DNA from: W1P20-047 sp045118335
GTDB lineage: Bacteria > Actinomycetota > Coriobacteriia > Coriobacteriales > Eggerthellaceae
Direction of reading: 5' to 3'
Assembly (NCBI GenBank): GCA_045118335.1
Contig: JBGUXY010000048.1
Location: 1-61,798 of the forward strand
DNA: 61,798 nt
Part shown: one piece after another, positions 23,441 through 34,200 of the stretch
How the letters are laid out: the number at the start of each line of letters is the position of its first letter
Numbering within the stretch: the stretch's first letter is position 1
The notes under the pieces: model-generated
What the model saw: only the letters and a program-made list of their open reading frames with translations
Database searches by the model: none
Told to the model about the DNA's origin: nothing
Position numbers and translations under genes: made by a program

Positions 23441-25234
23441 GTGGTGCACAAGCAGCTGCAGGCAACAACTTCCGACCAGTATGCGCGCAACGCCGCCATA
23501 CTCGGCGCTCAGTATCGGAAATTCTTCGGCGCATCCATTGCCGCCGTGCTCTTGCTGCAGGTCACGATCGTTACCGACACCATCTTGGTTGGGCAGCTTG
23601 TCGGTGCGGTTCCCATGTCGGGCGTGCGTGTGGCTTCTCCCATCGTGAACATGTTGAATGTGCTCGCCATGCTCGTCGGCGTCGGCGGTGCCACGCTCAT
23701 CTCCATTGCGATAGGCCGGCGCGAACGGGACAAGGCCAATCGGGCATTCACGCTCACCATCGTCCTCAGCATAGCGATTGGTTTGGCCTTTGCCCTGATT
23801 ATTGCCCCGTTTGCCGACACCATAGCCAGACTCATATCCTCTGACGATTCCACAGTCGGCTACACCGCCACTTTCATGCGAATCGTTACCGCTGCAAGTC
23901 CGGTCTACATCCTGGCTTCGGTGATGGTGCTGTTGCTGCGCGCGGATAGCTGCATCAAGCTTTCGTCTGTGGTTCTTTCGGTTGGTGGCGTGGCAAATGT
24001 CGCGTTCGACTTGCTGTTCATGGGCGTGTTTGGCATGGGAGTTGCAGGTGCAGCCTTGGCAACCGATGCAGGAATGCTTTCTGCGGTACTGCTTTCCCTG
24101 CTCTTCTTCCGTTGGCCAAAGCGGACGTTGCGTCTGGTCAACGTTTTCGGGTCAGTTCGCCCCGACCTCGTGGGCGGTGTTTTCAAGAACGGCGCCCCGG
24201 GAGCATTGCGCATGCTGTTCGCTTGCATCTCTCTTCTGTTCCTGAACTATGTCGTCGGCAACGTGGTCGGCGTTATGGGCATCGCATTCATGACCGTATG
24301 CGGCAACATCCAGCTCCTTGCCATGGCGTTTTTCAGTGCAGGTGGTCAAGCGGCGATGCCCATGGAGGGCGTGCTTTACGGTGAGCACGACTATCATGGC
24401 CTGCTCTTGCTGGTGCGTTACGTCTTTCGCGTGGTAGTCGGGTGCGTGGTGGCAATAATCGTGCTCATCTGCGCATTTCCCAGTCAGATCGTGGGTTTGT
24501 TCGTTCCTGGCGGCATCGATGGGTCTGCTGGCCTGCTGCGTCTGTACTCGCTGGGTTTCCTGCCCGTGGCCGTGAACTACGTGCTCACGTACCACTACAA
24601 CACCATCCAGCAGCGCAAGGTGGCCATGTCGCTCACGCTATGCGAGAACCTGGTCTTGTATCTGCCACTCATCTGGGTGTTGACGAAGGTGATGGGCCTG
24701 ATCGGCACGGTTTTGGCTTTCCTGCTTGCCGAGGTGCTCGCCCTGTGCGTTGCGCTGATCCTTGCTATCATCGCACGGAGAAAGCAGGGCCTCGATAATA
24801 TCCTGCTCCTCCCGTCTGTGCCCAGCGAGCACGTTTTCGAAGCCACGGTACCCGTCTCCAACGCCGATGCGGCGGGCATCGCCCATAGCGTGAAGGCCGC
24901 CCTAGATGCATGTGGCGTTGACTCGACGGTGTCGCTGCGCACAGCCATCGGCGCAGAGGAGGTTGTGGCCAATGCCGCAGCAAACGATCAGAACTTGGCG
25001 CGCGGCACGCTCTGCGATGTGCTGGTGGCCAACTTCCCCGAATACGTGCAAGTCTCGCTGCGCGATAACGGGGTTCCGTTCGACCCACGGCATTGCGGAT
25101 CGGAAGACGACGCAATAGCCGTGATGTGCGCTGTCGCGTCATCGGTGGATTATCAGAGCAGTCTTGGGATGAACCGTACCGTCATCAAAGTGGAAAAGGA
25201 AGCTGCCGCCCAATCCGAAAGGATGGGAAGCTGA
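23441..25234 (+). CDS. MATE-family efflux transporter fused to RsbW-like HATPase domain
   Basis: A 597-aa protein. Residues ~15-450 are a MATE/MOP transporter with twelve hydrophobic segments (DTILVGQLVGAVPMSGVRVASPIVN in the first, FSAGGQAAMPM later). Residues ~465-590 form a small GHKL ATPase domain of the anti-sigma (RsbW) type: AIGAEEVVANAAAND gives the Glu and Asn of the N box, and SLRDNGVPFDP gives the Asp-x-Gly box. The second glycine box (GxGL) is replaced by GSEDDAIAVM, so ATP hydrolysis is doubtful while protein binding may remain. Start is GTG 23441; the stop is 18 bp before the NRPS. It probably exports the NRPS product and may be gated by the STAS protein of the operon. Confidence 0.85.
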   Translation: MVHKQLQATTSDQYARNAAILGAQYRKFFGASIAAVLLLQVTIVTDTILVGQLVGAVPMSGVRVASPIVNMLNVLAMLVGVGGATLISIAIGRRERDKANRAFTLTIVLSIAIGLAFALIIAPFADTIARLISSDDSTVGYTATFMRIVTAASPVYILASVMVLLLRADSCIKLSSVVLSVGGVANVAFDLLFMGVFGMGVAGAALATDAGMLSAVLLSLLFFRWPKRTLRLVNVFGSVRPDLVGGVFKNGAPGALRMLFACISLLFLNYVVGNVVGVMGIAFMTVCGNIQLLAMAFFSAGGQAAMPMEGVLYGEHDYHGLLLLVRYVFRVVVGCVVAIIVLICAFPSQIVGLFVPGGIDGSAGLLRLYSLGFLPVAVNYVLTYHYNTIQQRKVAMSLTLCENLVLYLPLIWVLTKVMGLIGTVLAFLLAEVLALCVALILAIIARRKQGLDNILLLPSVPSEHVFEATVPVSNADAAGIAHSVKAALDACGVDSTVSLRTAIGAEEVVANAAANDQNLARGTLCDVLVANFPEYVQVSLRDNGVPFDPRHCGSEDDAIAVMCAVASSVDYQSSLGMNRTVIKVEKEAAAQSERMGS

Positions 25235-25252
25235 GCCGGAAAGGGTTTGAGC

Positions 25253-28200
25253 ATGAGCAACGAATACCTCGAACCGCTGTGGGAAGCATTCGAAACGTAC
25301 GCGGAATACCCCGCAATCGTCGACAGGGGGGCGCAACGCTTAACCTCGTATGCCGAACTGAAGGAAGGGGTCTGCCGTGTCATGGCCTGGCTGCAGGCGC
25401 AAGGCATCGACGGTGCATCGTTTATCCCCATCGTGTTACCGCAGTCCATGGAGTACCTGGCCGCTGAAATCGGCATCTGGATGGCAGGGCACACGGCTGT
25501 TCCCATGGGGACGGCGTTTCCTGCCGACCGCATCGCCTACATATGCAAACATTGCGACGCCCCTCTTGTCATCGACGAAGCCGCATGGGCTCAGATAGAG
25601 CAAACATCACCTGCGGGATTCGTGGACGATGCGCCCAGCTACCCTGTCGAAGAGCAGCCGGCACTGCTCATCTACACGTCTGGTTCCACAGGTGCACCCA
25701 AGGGTATCCTCCACACGTTCCAGGGGCTTGCGACCAAGCACACTTCGAAGGTGGGGCTGACCTATTCTCCCGACGAAGTATGGGCCATGGGTGCGCCCCT
25801 GTATTTCGTCGCGTCTTTGACCTGCTTCAAGGTGCTCAAGGAAGGTGGGCAGCTTCATCTGTTCGACAGCGAGACGTATCACGATGTGCGCAAGGTGGAA
25901 GACTATATCGTCGAGCATGGCGTCACGTTCACGTTTCTGAGTCCGGCGATGCTTCAGCACTTCCACAACCGCTCTGACACGCTCAAGGTCGTGTTCACGG
26001 GTAGCGAGCGGCTGACCGGCCAATGCAGCAGGGATGGCTACAAGCTGCTGAACTGCTATGGCATGAGCGAGACGGGTGGCACCGTCACCGCGTTCGAGGT
26101 GAAGCATCCCTACGAGACGACGCCGGTGGGAAAGCCGGAGGAAACCTGGTGCCTGCTCGATGACGAGGGCAATTCCGTCGAGGAAGGCGAGGAAGGCGAG
26201 TTCTGCCTGATTGGGCGCTACTGCGCTGGCTACTACAAAGACCCGGAGCGCACGGCCGAGCTCTATCGCGATGGCTGGTTGCATACAGGCGACATCCTTC
26301 GGCAGCTTCCCGATGGCAACCTGGTGTACGTGAACCGCAAGGACTGGATGGCCAAGATCAACGGCCAGCGCGTGGAGCCGGGCGAAGTGGAAAACGCCTG
26401 CCGCAAGGTTGAGGGCGTCGACCAAGCTGTGGTGAAGGCGTTCGACGGAGAAGGCTCGAGCCAGTACCTGTGCGCGTTCTACACGGGTACGGCAAGTGCC
26501 GACGACATCCGCGACGAGCTCGCCCAAAAGCTCCCGCCGTACATGGTTCCGTCCTATTTCGTAGTTGTGCGCGAATTCGCCCTGCTCCCCAACGGGAAGG
26601 TCAACAGGAAGGTGCTGGCTGCCCCCGACATATCGGCGTTGCGCAGCGGCTACGTGGCTCCCGAAAACGATGTGCAGGCCGCGCTTTGCGAAGCGTTCGC
26701 GGGATTGTTCGGGCTCGAACAGGTTGGCATCGACGACGATTTCTTCCTGCTCGGCGGCGATAGCATCCGTGTCATGCAGCTTCAACAGGCCTGCCCCGAC
26801 CTGCCGCTTTCCGCGAAGACCGTCTCATCGCAGCGCACTCCGCGAAAGATAGCCATGGCCATCCAAGGCCTAAGCGACGAGGGTGCGAGTCGGGATGGAG
26901 GCGAGTTGACGAGCGGTCCATGTCCGCTGACGCAAACGCAGCTGGGAATATATGTCGAAAGCATGGCTCGGGAAGGCGAGGCGGCCTACAACAACCCGGT
27001 GTTGCTGCAGCTGGATTCCTCGCTCGATGAGCAACGTCTAGCGCGGGCGGTCGAGACTGCGGTCGAAGCGCATCCGTTCGTGAAGATCCACGTCGAAGAA
27101 GACGATCAGGGAACACCCTTCATGGTTGCCGGCAATGCTTCCTATCGGCAGGCCGTGGAGCAGATGGACCAGGCGCGGTTCGAGGAAGAAAAGCGCGGTC
27201 TCATCGCGCCGTTCGACCTGCATGTCGGGCCTCTGTTCCGCATCCGCATTATCCGCACGCCGTTAAACCTCTACCTGTTCAGCGATTTTCACCACCTCAT
27301 CTACGACGGTACGTCCATGCGCATCTTCATGGCGGACGTCGATGCGGCATATGCGGGAAAGCCGGTTGAACCCGAGACATTCACGGGGTTCGATGTGTCG
27401 ATCCGAGAAGCGGAATTACGTGCAAGTGAAGCCTACGCTCAGGCAAAGGATTATTACGAGAGCGTCTTCGGCGGTTTGGACGTCGAGAGCAAGCCGTTAC
27501 CAGATTGCGCTGGCGCCGATGTGGAATACGGCACGCAGGACATAGAGCTTGGCGTTGACGTGGCTGCAGTCAGGCGCTTCTGCCGTCGCCTGGGTGTCAC
27601 GGAAAACGTCTTGGCCATATCGGCATTCGGGAAGCTGCTGGGTTCATATGCGAACGCAGACGAATCGCTGTTCGCCACCATCTACAACGGCCGATCCGAT
27701 TTGCGAGAGGCCCGCACGGTGAGCATGATGGTGAAGACCCTTCCCGTGTATTGTCACTGGGATGCTCAGACGCGCGTATCAGACTATCTGGCAGCTGTGA
27801 AGTCTCAGGTCATCGATTCGATGGCGAACGACCTCTATTCATTTGCCGAAGTTGCGGCTTCAACGGGCGCAACGAGTGACGTGCTCTTCGCCTATCAGGG
27901 CGACTATCTTGCTCTGGGCACGGTATGCGCAATGCCCTTCGAGCGTATCGATCTGGGTGGTAATGCGACGGGCGCCCCGCTCGACTTCCAGCTGTTCGCA
28001 GCCGATGGCACCTTCGTGCTTCATGTTGAATACCAACGCAACCAGTACTCGGATGCGTTCGTTGCCGATATGGCGCGCTGCTATGACAACGTGCTCGCGG
28101 GCCTTCTGCTCGTGGAGTACATGGGAGACATCGAGCTCGTCGATGCCGATCAGGTTGCCGAGCTCGAGTCGTTCCATGGCAGGGAGCTCCCCTACGACCA

Positions 28201-31200
28201 ATCGCAGACCATCGTTTCGATGTTCCGCTCGGCTGCGGCGTTGCATCCCCAGCGCGTGGCGGCAGCATGTGCAGACGAGCAGGTAACATACGTCGAGCTC
28301 GACCAGCTCACCGATAATTTGGCGGATTACATCCGCAACCTGGGAATCGGAGAGCCTGGTGATGTCGTGTCGGTGCTGGTTCCGCGTGGGTTATGGATGC
28401 CCGTCGCGTCGTTGGGCGCCTTGAAAGCGGGTTGTGCCTACCAGCCGCTCGATGCCACCTATCCACCCGAGCGGTTGAACTTCATGATCGGCGACGCCCA
28501 GGCGAAGCTGCTCATCACCACCGAGGAACTTCGTCCTATCATTACCGAATACGATGGGGAAGTCCTCATCGTCGATGCGCTCGATGACCTTCTCGCCATA
28601 GCTCCCGACAATCAAGTGTCGCTTCCTGCTCCTTCACCTGACGATCTGTTCATCTTGCTGTACACGTCGGGGACCACAGGCGTTCCGAAGGGTGTCCGTC
28701 TTACGCATCGCAATCTCGTCTGTTTCACCGAATGGTACAAGCGCTATTATGCGCTCGGGCCCGCACATCGCGTGGGAGCGTATGCGAGCTATGGGTTCGA
28801 TGCATGCATGATGGACATGTATCCCGCCCTCACGACCGGGGCGGAAGTCGTCATCGTGCCCGAGCAGATACGGCTCGACCTCATGGCGATGGAACGCTAC
28901 CTATCCGAGCATGGGGTCACGCACCTGTTCATGACCACTCAAGTGGGCCGTCAGTTCGCTGTCGACACCGATTGCGCCACGCTCGAGCATCTGAGCATGG
29001 GGGGCGAGACGCTCGTGCCCTTCGACGTGCCGGCAAGACCACCGATGCACAACGGATACGGGCCGACCGAGTGCACGATCTTCTCAACCATATACGAGCT
29101 TCGTGGTGGCGAGTCCAGCTATCCCATCGGAAAGCCGCTCGACAACATGCATGCATACGTTGTCGGCACTACGGGCAAGCGCCTTCCAATTGGGGCGGTC
29201 GGTGAGCTGTGGCTTGCCGGTCCGCAGGTGGGAGACGGGTATCTGAATCGTCCGGACAAGACTGCCGAGGCGTTTGGCGTCAATCCTTTCGCAGCGGGGG
29301 GTCACGCAGCACTCTACCGTACTGGCGATGTCGTGCGCTGGATGCGCGATGGAAACATCGAGTTCATCGGCCGACGTGATGGGCAGGTGAAGATCCGCGG
29401 ATTCCGCGTGGAGCTTGCCGAAGTCGAATCGGTCGTGCGGGAGTTTCCAGGTGTGCGCGATGCCACGGTTGCCGCGTTCGATCATCCGAGCGGGGGAAAG
29501 TTCGTCGCCGCGTACGTAGTATCCGACGAAACCATCGACATCGATGCCCTGGGAGATTTCATACGCGAGCGCAAGCCCCCCTACATGGTGCCTGCGGCCA
29601 CCATGCAAATCGATCGCATTCCGCTGAACCAGAACAGCAAGGTGGACCGCCGGGCCCTGCCTTTGCCTCAGCTGGTTGCTCCCGACGAGGGAATCGACGA
29701 CGTTCGGCCCATGAATGCATTGGAGAAGGAACTGCACGCCATTGCCGCCGACGTTATCGGTACGGATGCGTTCGGCGTGGCAACACCACTTTCGCGTTGC
29801 GGTATGACCTCCATCCAGAGCATCCGGTTGCTTGCGCTTGTGTACAAGCGTCTTGGCGTGTCGATTCATGCAGGCGATCTGGATGACGATACCTCGGTAG
29901 TCACGCTCGAGAATATGATCATCGCCGAGTGGATGGCGGGAAACGTCAGCGCCCCGACTTCAAGCGAAGCTCCGGAACAATTCCGTGCTCCGCTCACGTT
30001 TGCCCAGGTGGGCGTCTATTACGAGTGTCTGAAGAACCCCGATTCGCTCGCCTACAACATTCCCACATCGATTGTCTTTTCCGAATCGGTTGCCGCAGAT
30101 GAGGTCGAGGCTGCCGTGCGCAAAGTCGTGGCCGCCCACCCCGTGCTGCAGATGCGCTTCGAACAGGTTGGGGAAGAGGTGGCGCTCGTGCCCTGCGGGC
30201 ACGACGTTCCCATCGATCGCATCAAGGCTGATGAAGTGGAGCTGTCGGATGTGCAAGCCTCCTTCGTTCGCACGTTCGACTTGCACGAGGGTCCGCTCGC
30301 GCGTTTCGCTCTGGTTGAGGGTGGCCAGGGTGTTCGCCTGCTTTCCGATTTCCACCACCTGGCTTTCGACGGAGCGTCCACGGCCTTGTTCCTGCGCGAC
30401 TTGGCGGCAGCGCTCGGCGGTGGGGACGTGGAAGTCGAAACCTATACCTATGCCGATTTCGCAATGGACCAAAAGCGCTTCGAATCTTCGGAGGAGTTTG
30501 CGGCGAACCGAGAGTACTTCGCCGACATGCTGGTCGATTTCGAAGCTGCCAGCGAGCTTGCTCCCGACGTGGCAGGCGGCAAAGGCGGCGGCATCCAAAA
30601 GGTTGTGTCCGTCCCCTTCGATTTGCCTGCGGTGGAATCTTACTGCAAGAACGCAGCGGTCACGCCGGCTGCATTCATGCTCGCGGCCACGTCCTATGCC
30701 CTCGCTCGTTACGTGAACGATCGCAGCGTCTACCTGGCGACGATCAGCAGTGGTCGGGAGGATGCTCGCACGGCGGATACGATAGGCATGTTCGTGAACA
30801 CGCTGCCGTTAGCCGTGACGATGCATGACGAATCGGTTTCCAGCTACGTGTCGCAGTGCGCTCAGGTGCTTGCCGGTGTTCGGGCCCACGAGCGTTATCC
30901 GTTCGCACGCATTGCTTCCGACTTCGGCTATGCGCCTCAGATCGTCTACGAGTACCAGATCGGCGTGATCGATGCCGAAGACCTTGGCACAAAGGATGGA
31001 TTTCCGTTCGTGGCGATCGAGGGCATGGCCGCCGATGAGGCGAAGTTCAAGCTCTCGATTCACATCGAGCAGAGCGGTGGCGAGCCGTCTGTGGTCGTCT
31101 ATTTCGACGATGCGCTCTATTCCGAAGCGCTCGCCGAAAGCCTTGCGCAATCCATCGTCATCACAGCTCGAAAGATGCTCGCTTCGCCCGATGCGGATGT

Positions 31201-34200
31201 CAGGGGAATCAGTTTACTCGACGATAAGCGCAAATCACAGATCGAAGGGTTCCACGAGCAGGGGAGCGGCCCGCTTGCGTTCACCCGGTATCACGAGGGT
31301 CTCGAACGCCAGGCGCGCCTGAAGCCCGATTCCCGCGCCCTCGTGGCGGCAGATGGCACGTTCACGTTTGCCGAGCTCAACGCGCATGCCAACCGCATCG
31401 CGCACGCGCTCATCGCACGAGACGTGCCCCCGCGCAGCCGCATCGCCCTGCTGCTCCCACGCACTTCTCGCGTGATCATGGCCGCCTTCGGCGTCATGAA
31501 GGCGGGGTGCGCCTACATACCGTGCGACCCGTCGTATCCCGAGGAGCGTGTGAGCTACATCCTAAGCGACTCGCAGGCACCTCTCGTGATAACCACTGCC
31601 GATCGCGTGGCAACCTACGACAATGCCATCGACGTCGAAGAGCTGCTGGCATGCACCTGCGAAGACAATCCCGGGCTCGACGTGTCGCCACGCGACCTGG
31701 CGTATCTTATCTACACGTCGGGCTCGACGGGAAAGCCCAAGGGCGTCATGCTCACCCACGAGGGAGTGTGCAATTTCCACGCAAACAACCCCGCGAATAT
31801 CCTGGTCGATACGCTCGTAAGGGAAGCTCATGCGTTCCTGTCGGTTACCACGCTTTCCTTCGACATGTCGGTGAAGGAAACGGGCACGCCGCTCGTGAAC
31901 GGTCTTGCAGTTGTGCTGGCCGACGAATCGCAGGTCAACGACCCGGCGAAGTTGGCGCAGCTTTTCGTCGACACCGGTGCCGATGCGTTCAACGCCACGC
32001 ATTCCCGGTTGCGGCAGTACCTGGAGTCACCCGCGTTCGCCGCTGCAATCGGCAGATGCAAGGTGGTACTTTCCGGTGGTGAGAAATACACCGAGGGGTT
32101 GCTGCCGATGTTGCAGCGCATCACCGACGCGCGCATCATCAACACCTATGGTCCCACCGAGACCACGGTGTCGTCGAACATGAAGGACCTCACGCATGAA
32201 CGGCGCATTAGCGTGGGCCGACCGCTCTACAACGTGTGGGAGTGCATCGTCGACGCCGATGGCAACGAGCTTCCGGTCGGCGTGGTGGGCGAGCTGCTCA
32301 TCGGCGGGCTGGGCGTGGGGCTTGGCTATCATGGCCTGCCCGACAAGACGGCGGAGGCGTTCATCGAACGCGATGGGCGGCGTATGTATCGCTCGGGCGA
32401 CTATGCGCGCTGGACACCGTCGGGCGACGTGGAGATATTGGGCCGCACCGACAACCAGATCAAGCTTCGCGGCCTGCGCATCGAAATCGGCGAGGTCGAG
32501 TCGGCGCTTGCTTCCATCGACTGCGTTGAGAACGTGGTCGTGAAGATCGGGCAGATCAACGGCGTCGAGCACCTTTGCGCCTTCTACACGGCTACTCGTC
32601 CGCTCGACGTGGTCGAGCTGCGCGAGCAGCTTGCCAAGACGCTCGCCGGCTACATGGTGCCCACGGGGTACCGGCAGCTCGATGCGTTGCCGCTCACCCC
32701 GAACGGCAAGGTGGACTTCAGGGCGCTGCCGCAGGCGGAGCTCTTCCGTGCGGGGGCATCGGTTGCCGCGAGCAACGAAGTGGAGCAGGCGTTTTGCGAT
32801 ATCTTCTCCGAGATTCTGGGTGTTTCAGACGTGGGTGCCACCGACAGCTTCTTCGAGATTGGCGGTACGTCTCTTATGGCCATACGCATCACGGTGGAGG
32901 CCGAAAAGGCTGGCTACCAGGTAACCTTTGCCGACGTGTTCGCAAATCCCACGCCGCGGGGGCTTGCGGGTCTGTGCGGGGCCGGTGTGGAACAGGAGAC
33001 ACCAGAATACGATGCCGAAGTAGCCGATTTCGATTACACGGCCATCGACGATCTGCTCGCGGCGAACAACCTGCGCAGCTTCGTGGACGGCGCGGGCCGC
33101 CCACTGGGCAACATCTTGCTCACGGGTGCGGTCGGGTACCTGGGCATCCACATCCTGCGCGAATTCCTGGAAAACTACAACGGAACGGCGTACTGCTTGC
33201 TGCGTAGCACGGCTGCCATTTCGGCACAGCAGAGGCTCAAGCACCAGCTGTTCTACTATTTCGAGAGCGACTACGCCAGCCTGTTTGGCACCCGCATCAT
33301 CGTGCTCGAGGGGGACGTGACCAAGCCCTTGCAGATTGCGGACGACGTGAGAATCGACACCGTCGTGAACTGCGCAGCGGTCGTGAAGCATTTCTCGAGT
33401 GGGACTGAAATCGAGGACGTGAACATCGGTGGTCCGGCGAACCTTGTGGAGTTCTGTCTTGCCAAAGACACCCCGCTCATCCAGATTTCCACGGGATCGA
33501 CGATGAAGTGTCCGCTCGTTCCTGGTGCCACGCTCGCGGGAAAGACGACCGAGCGGCAGCTCTACGTGGGGCAGGACCTGCAGAACAAGTACGTGCGCTC
33601 GAAGTTTTTGGCCGAAAGGCTCGTGCTCGATGCTGTGGCAACCCGTGGCCTGGTGGGCAAAGTCATGCGTGTGGGCAACCTGGCGCCGCGCACGGCCGAT
33701 GGCGAGTTCCAGATCAACTACGGCACGAACGCGGCGATGGGTCGCCTGAAGTCCTATGCGCTTTTGGGTTGCGTCTCCTTCGACCAGCTCGACGCGACGA
33801 TGGAGTTTTCGCCCATCGATCAGACGGCGCGTGCCATCTTGCTGCTCGCGCAGACGCCGGCTGACTGCGTCGTCTTCCACCCGTTCAACCACCATAAGGT
33901 GTTCATGGGTGATGTGTTCGAGGCGATGCGTCTGGCGGGGCTTGAAGTTCAGCCAGTCGAGCGCGACACGTTCATGCGTGCGCTTCGCGAGGCCGAAGCC
34001 GACCCCGAAAAGGCGCGCATTCTAACGAGCATGCTCGCCTATGCCCGCAAGGCCACTGGCAAGCCGGTCGTCGTGCCCGTGGCGGGAAACGACTACACGA
34101 TGCAGGTCCTCTATCGCTTGGGGTTCCGCTGGGATCCCACGTCGACCGCCTATGTCGAGCAGTTCTTGGATTCGCTCGAGGGCCTGGGCTTCTTCGACTT

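Noticed and set aside
25377..34025. Many long antisense and shifted frames within the NRPS gene
   Set aside because: Shadow frames of the NRPS; none shows a ribosome site or family motif.
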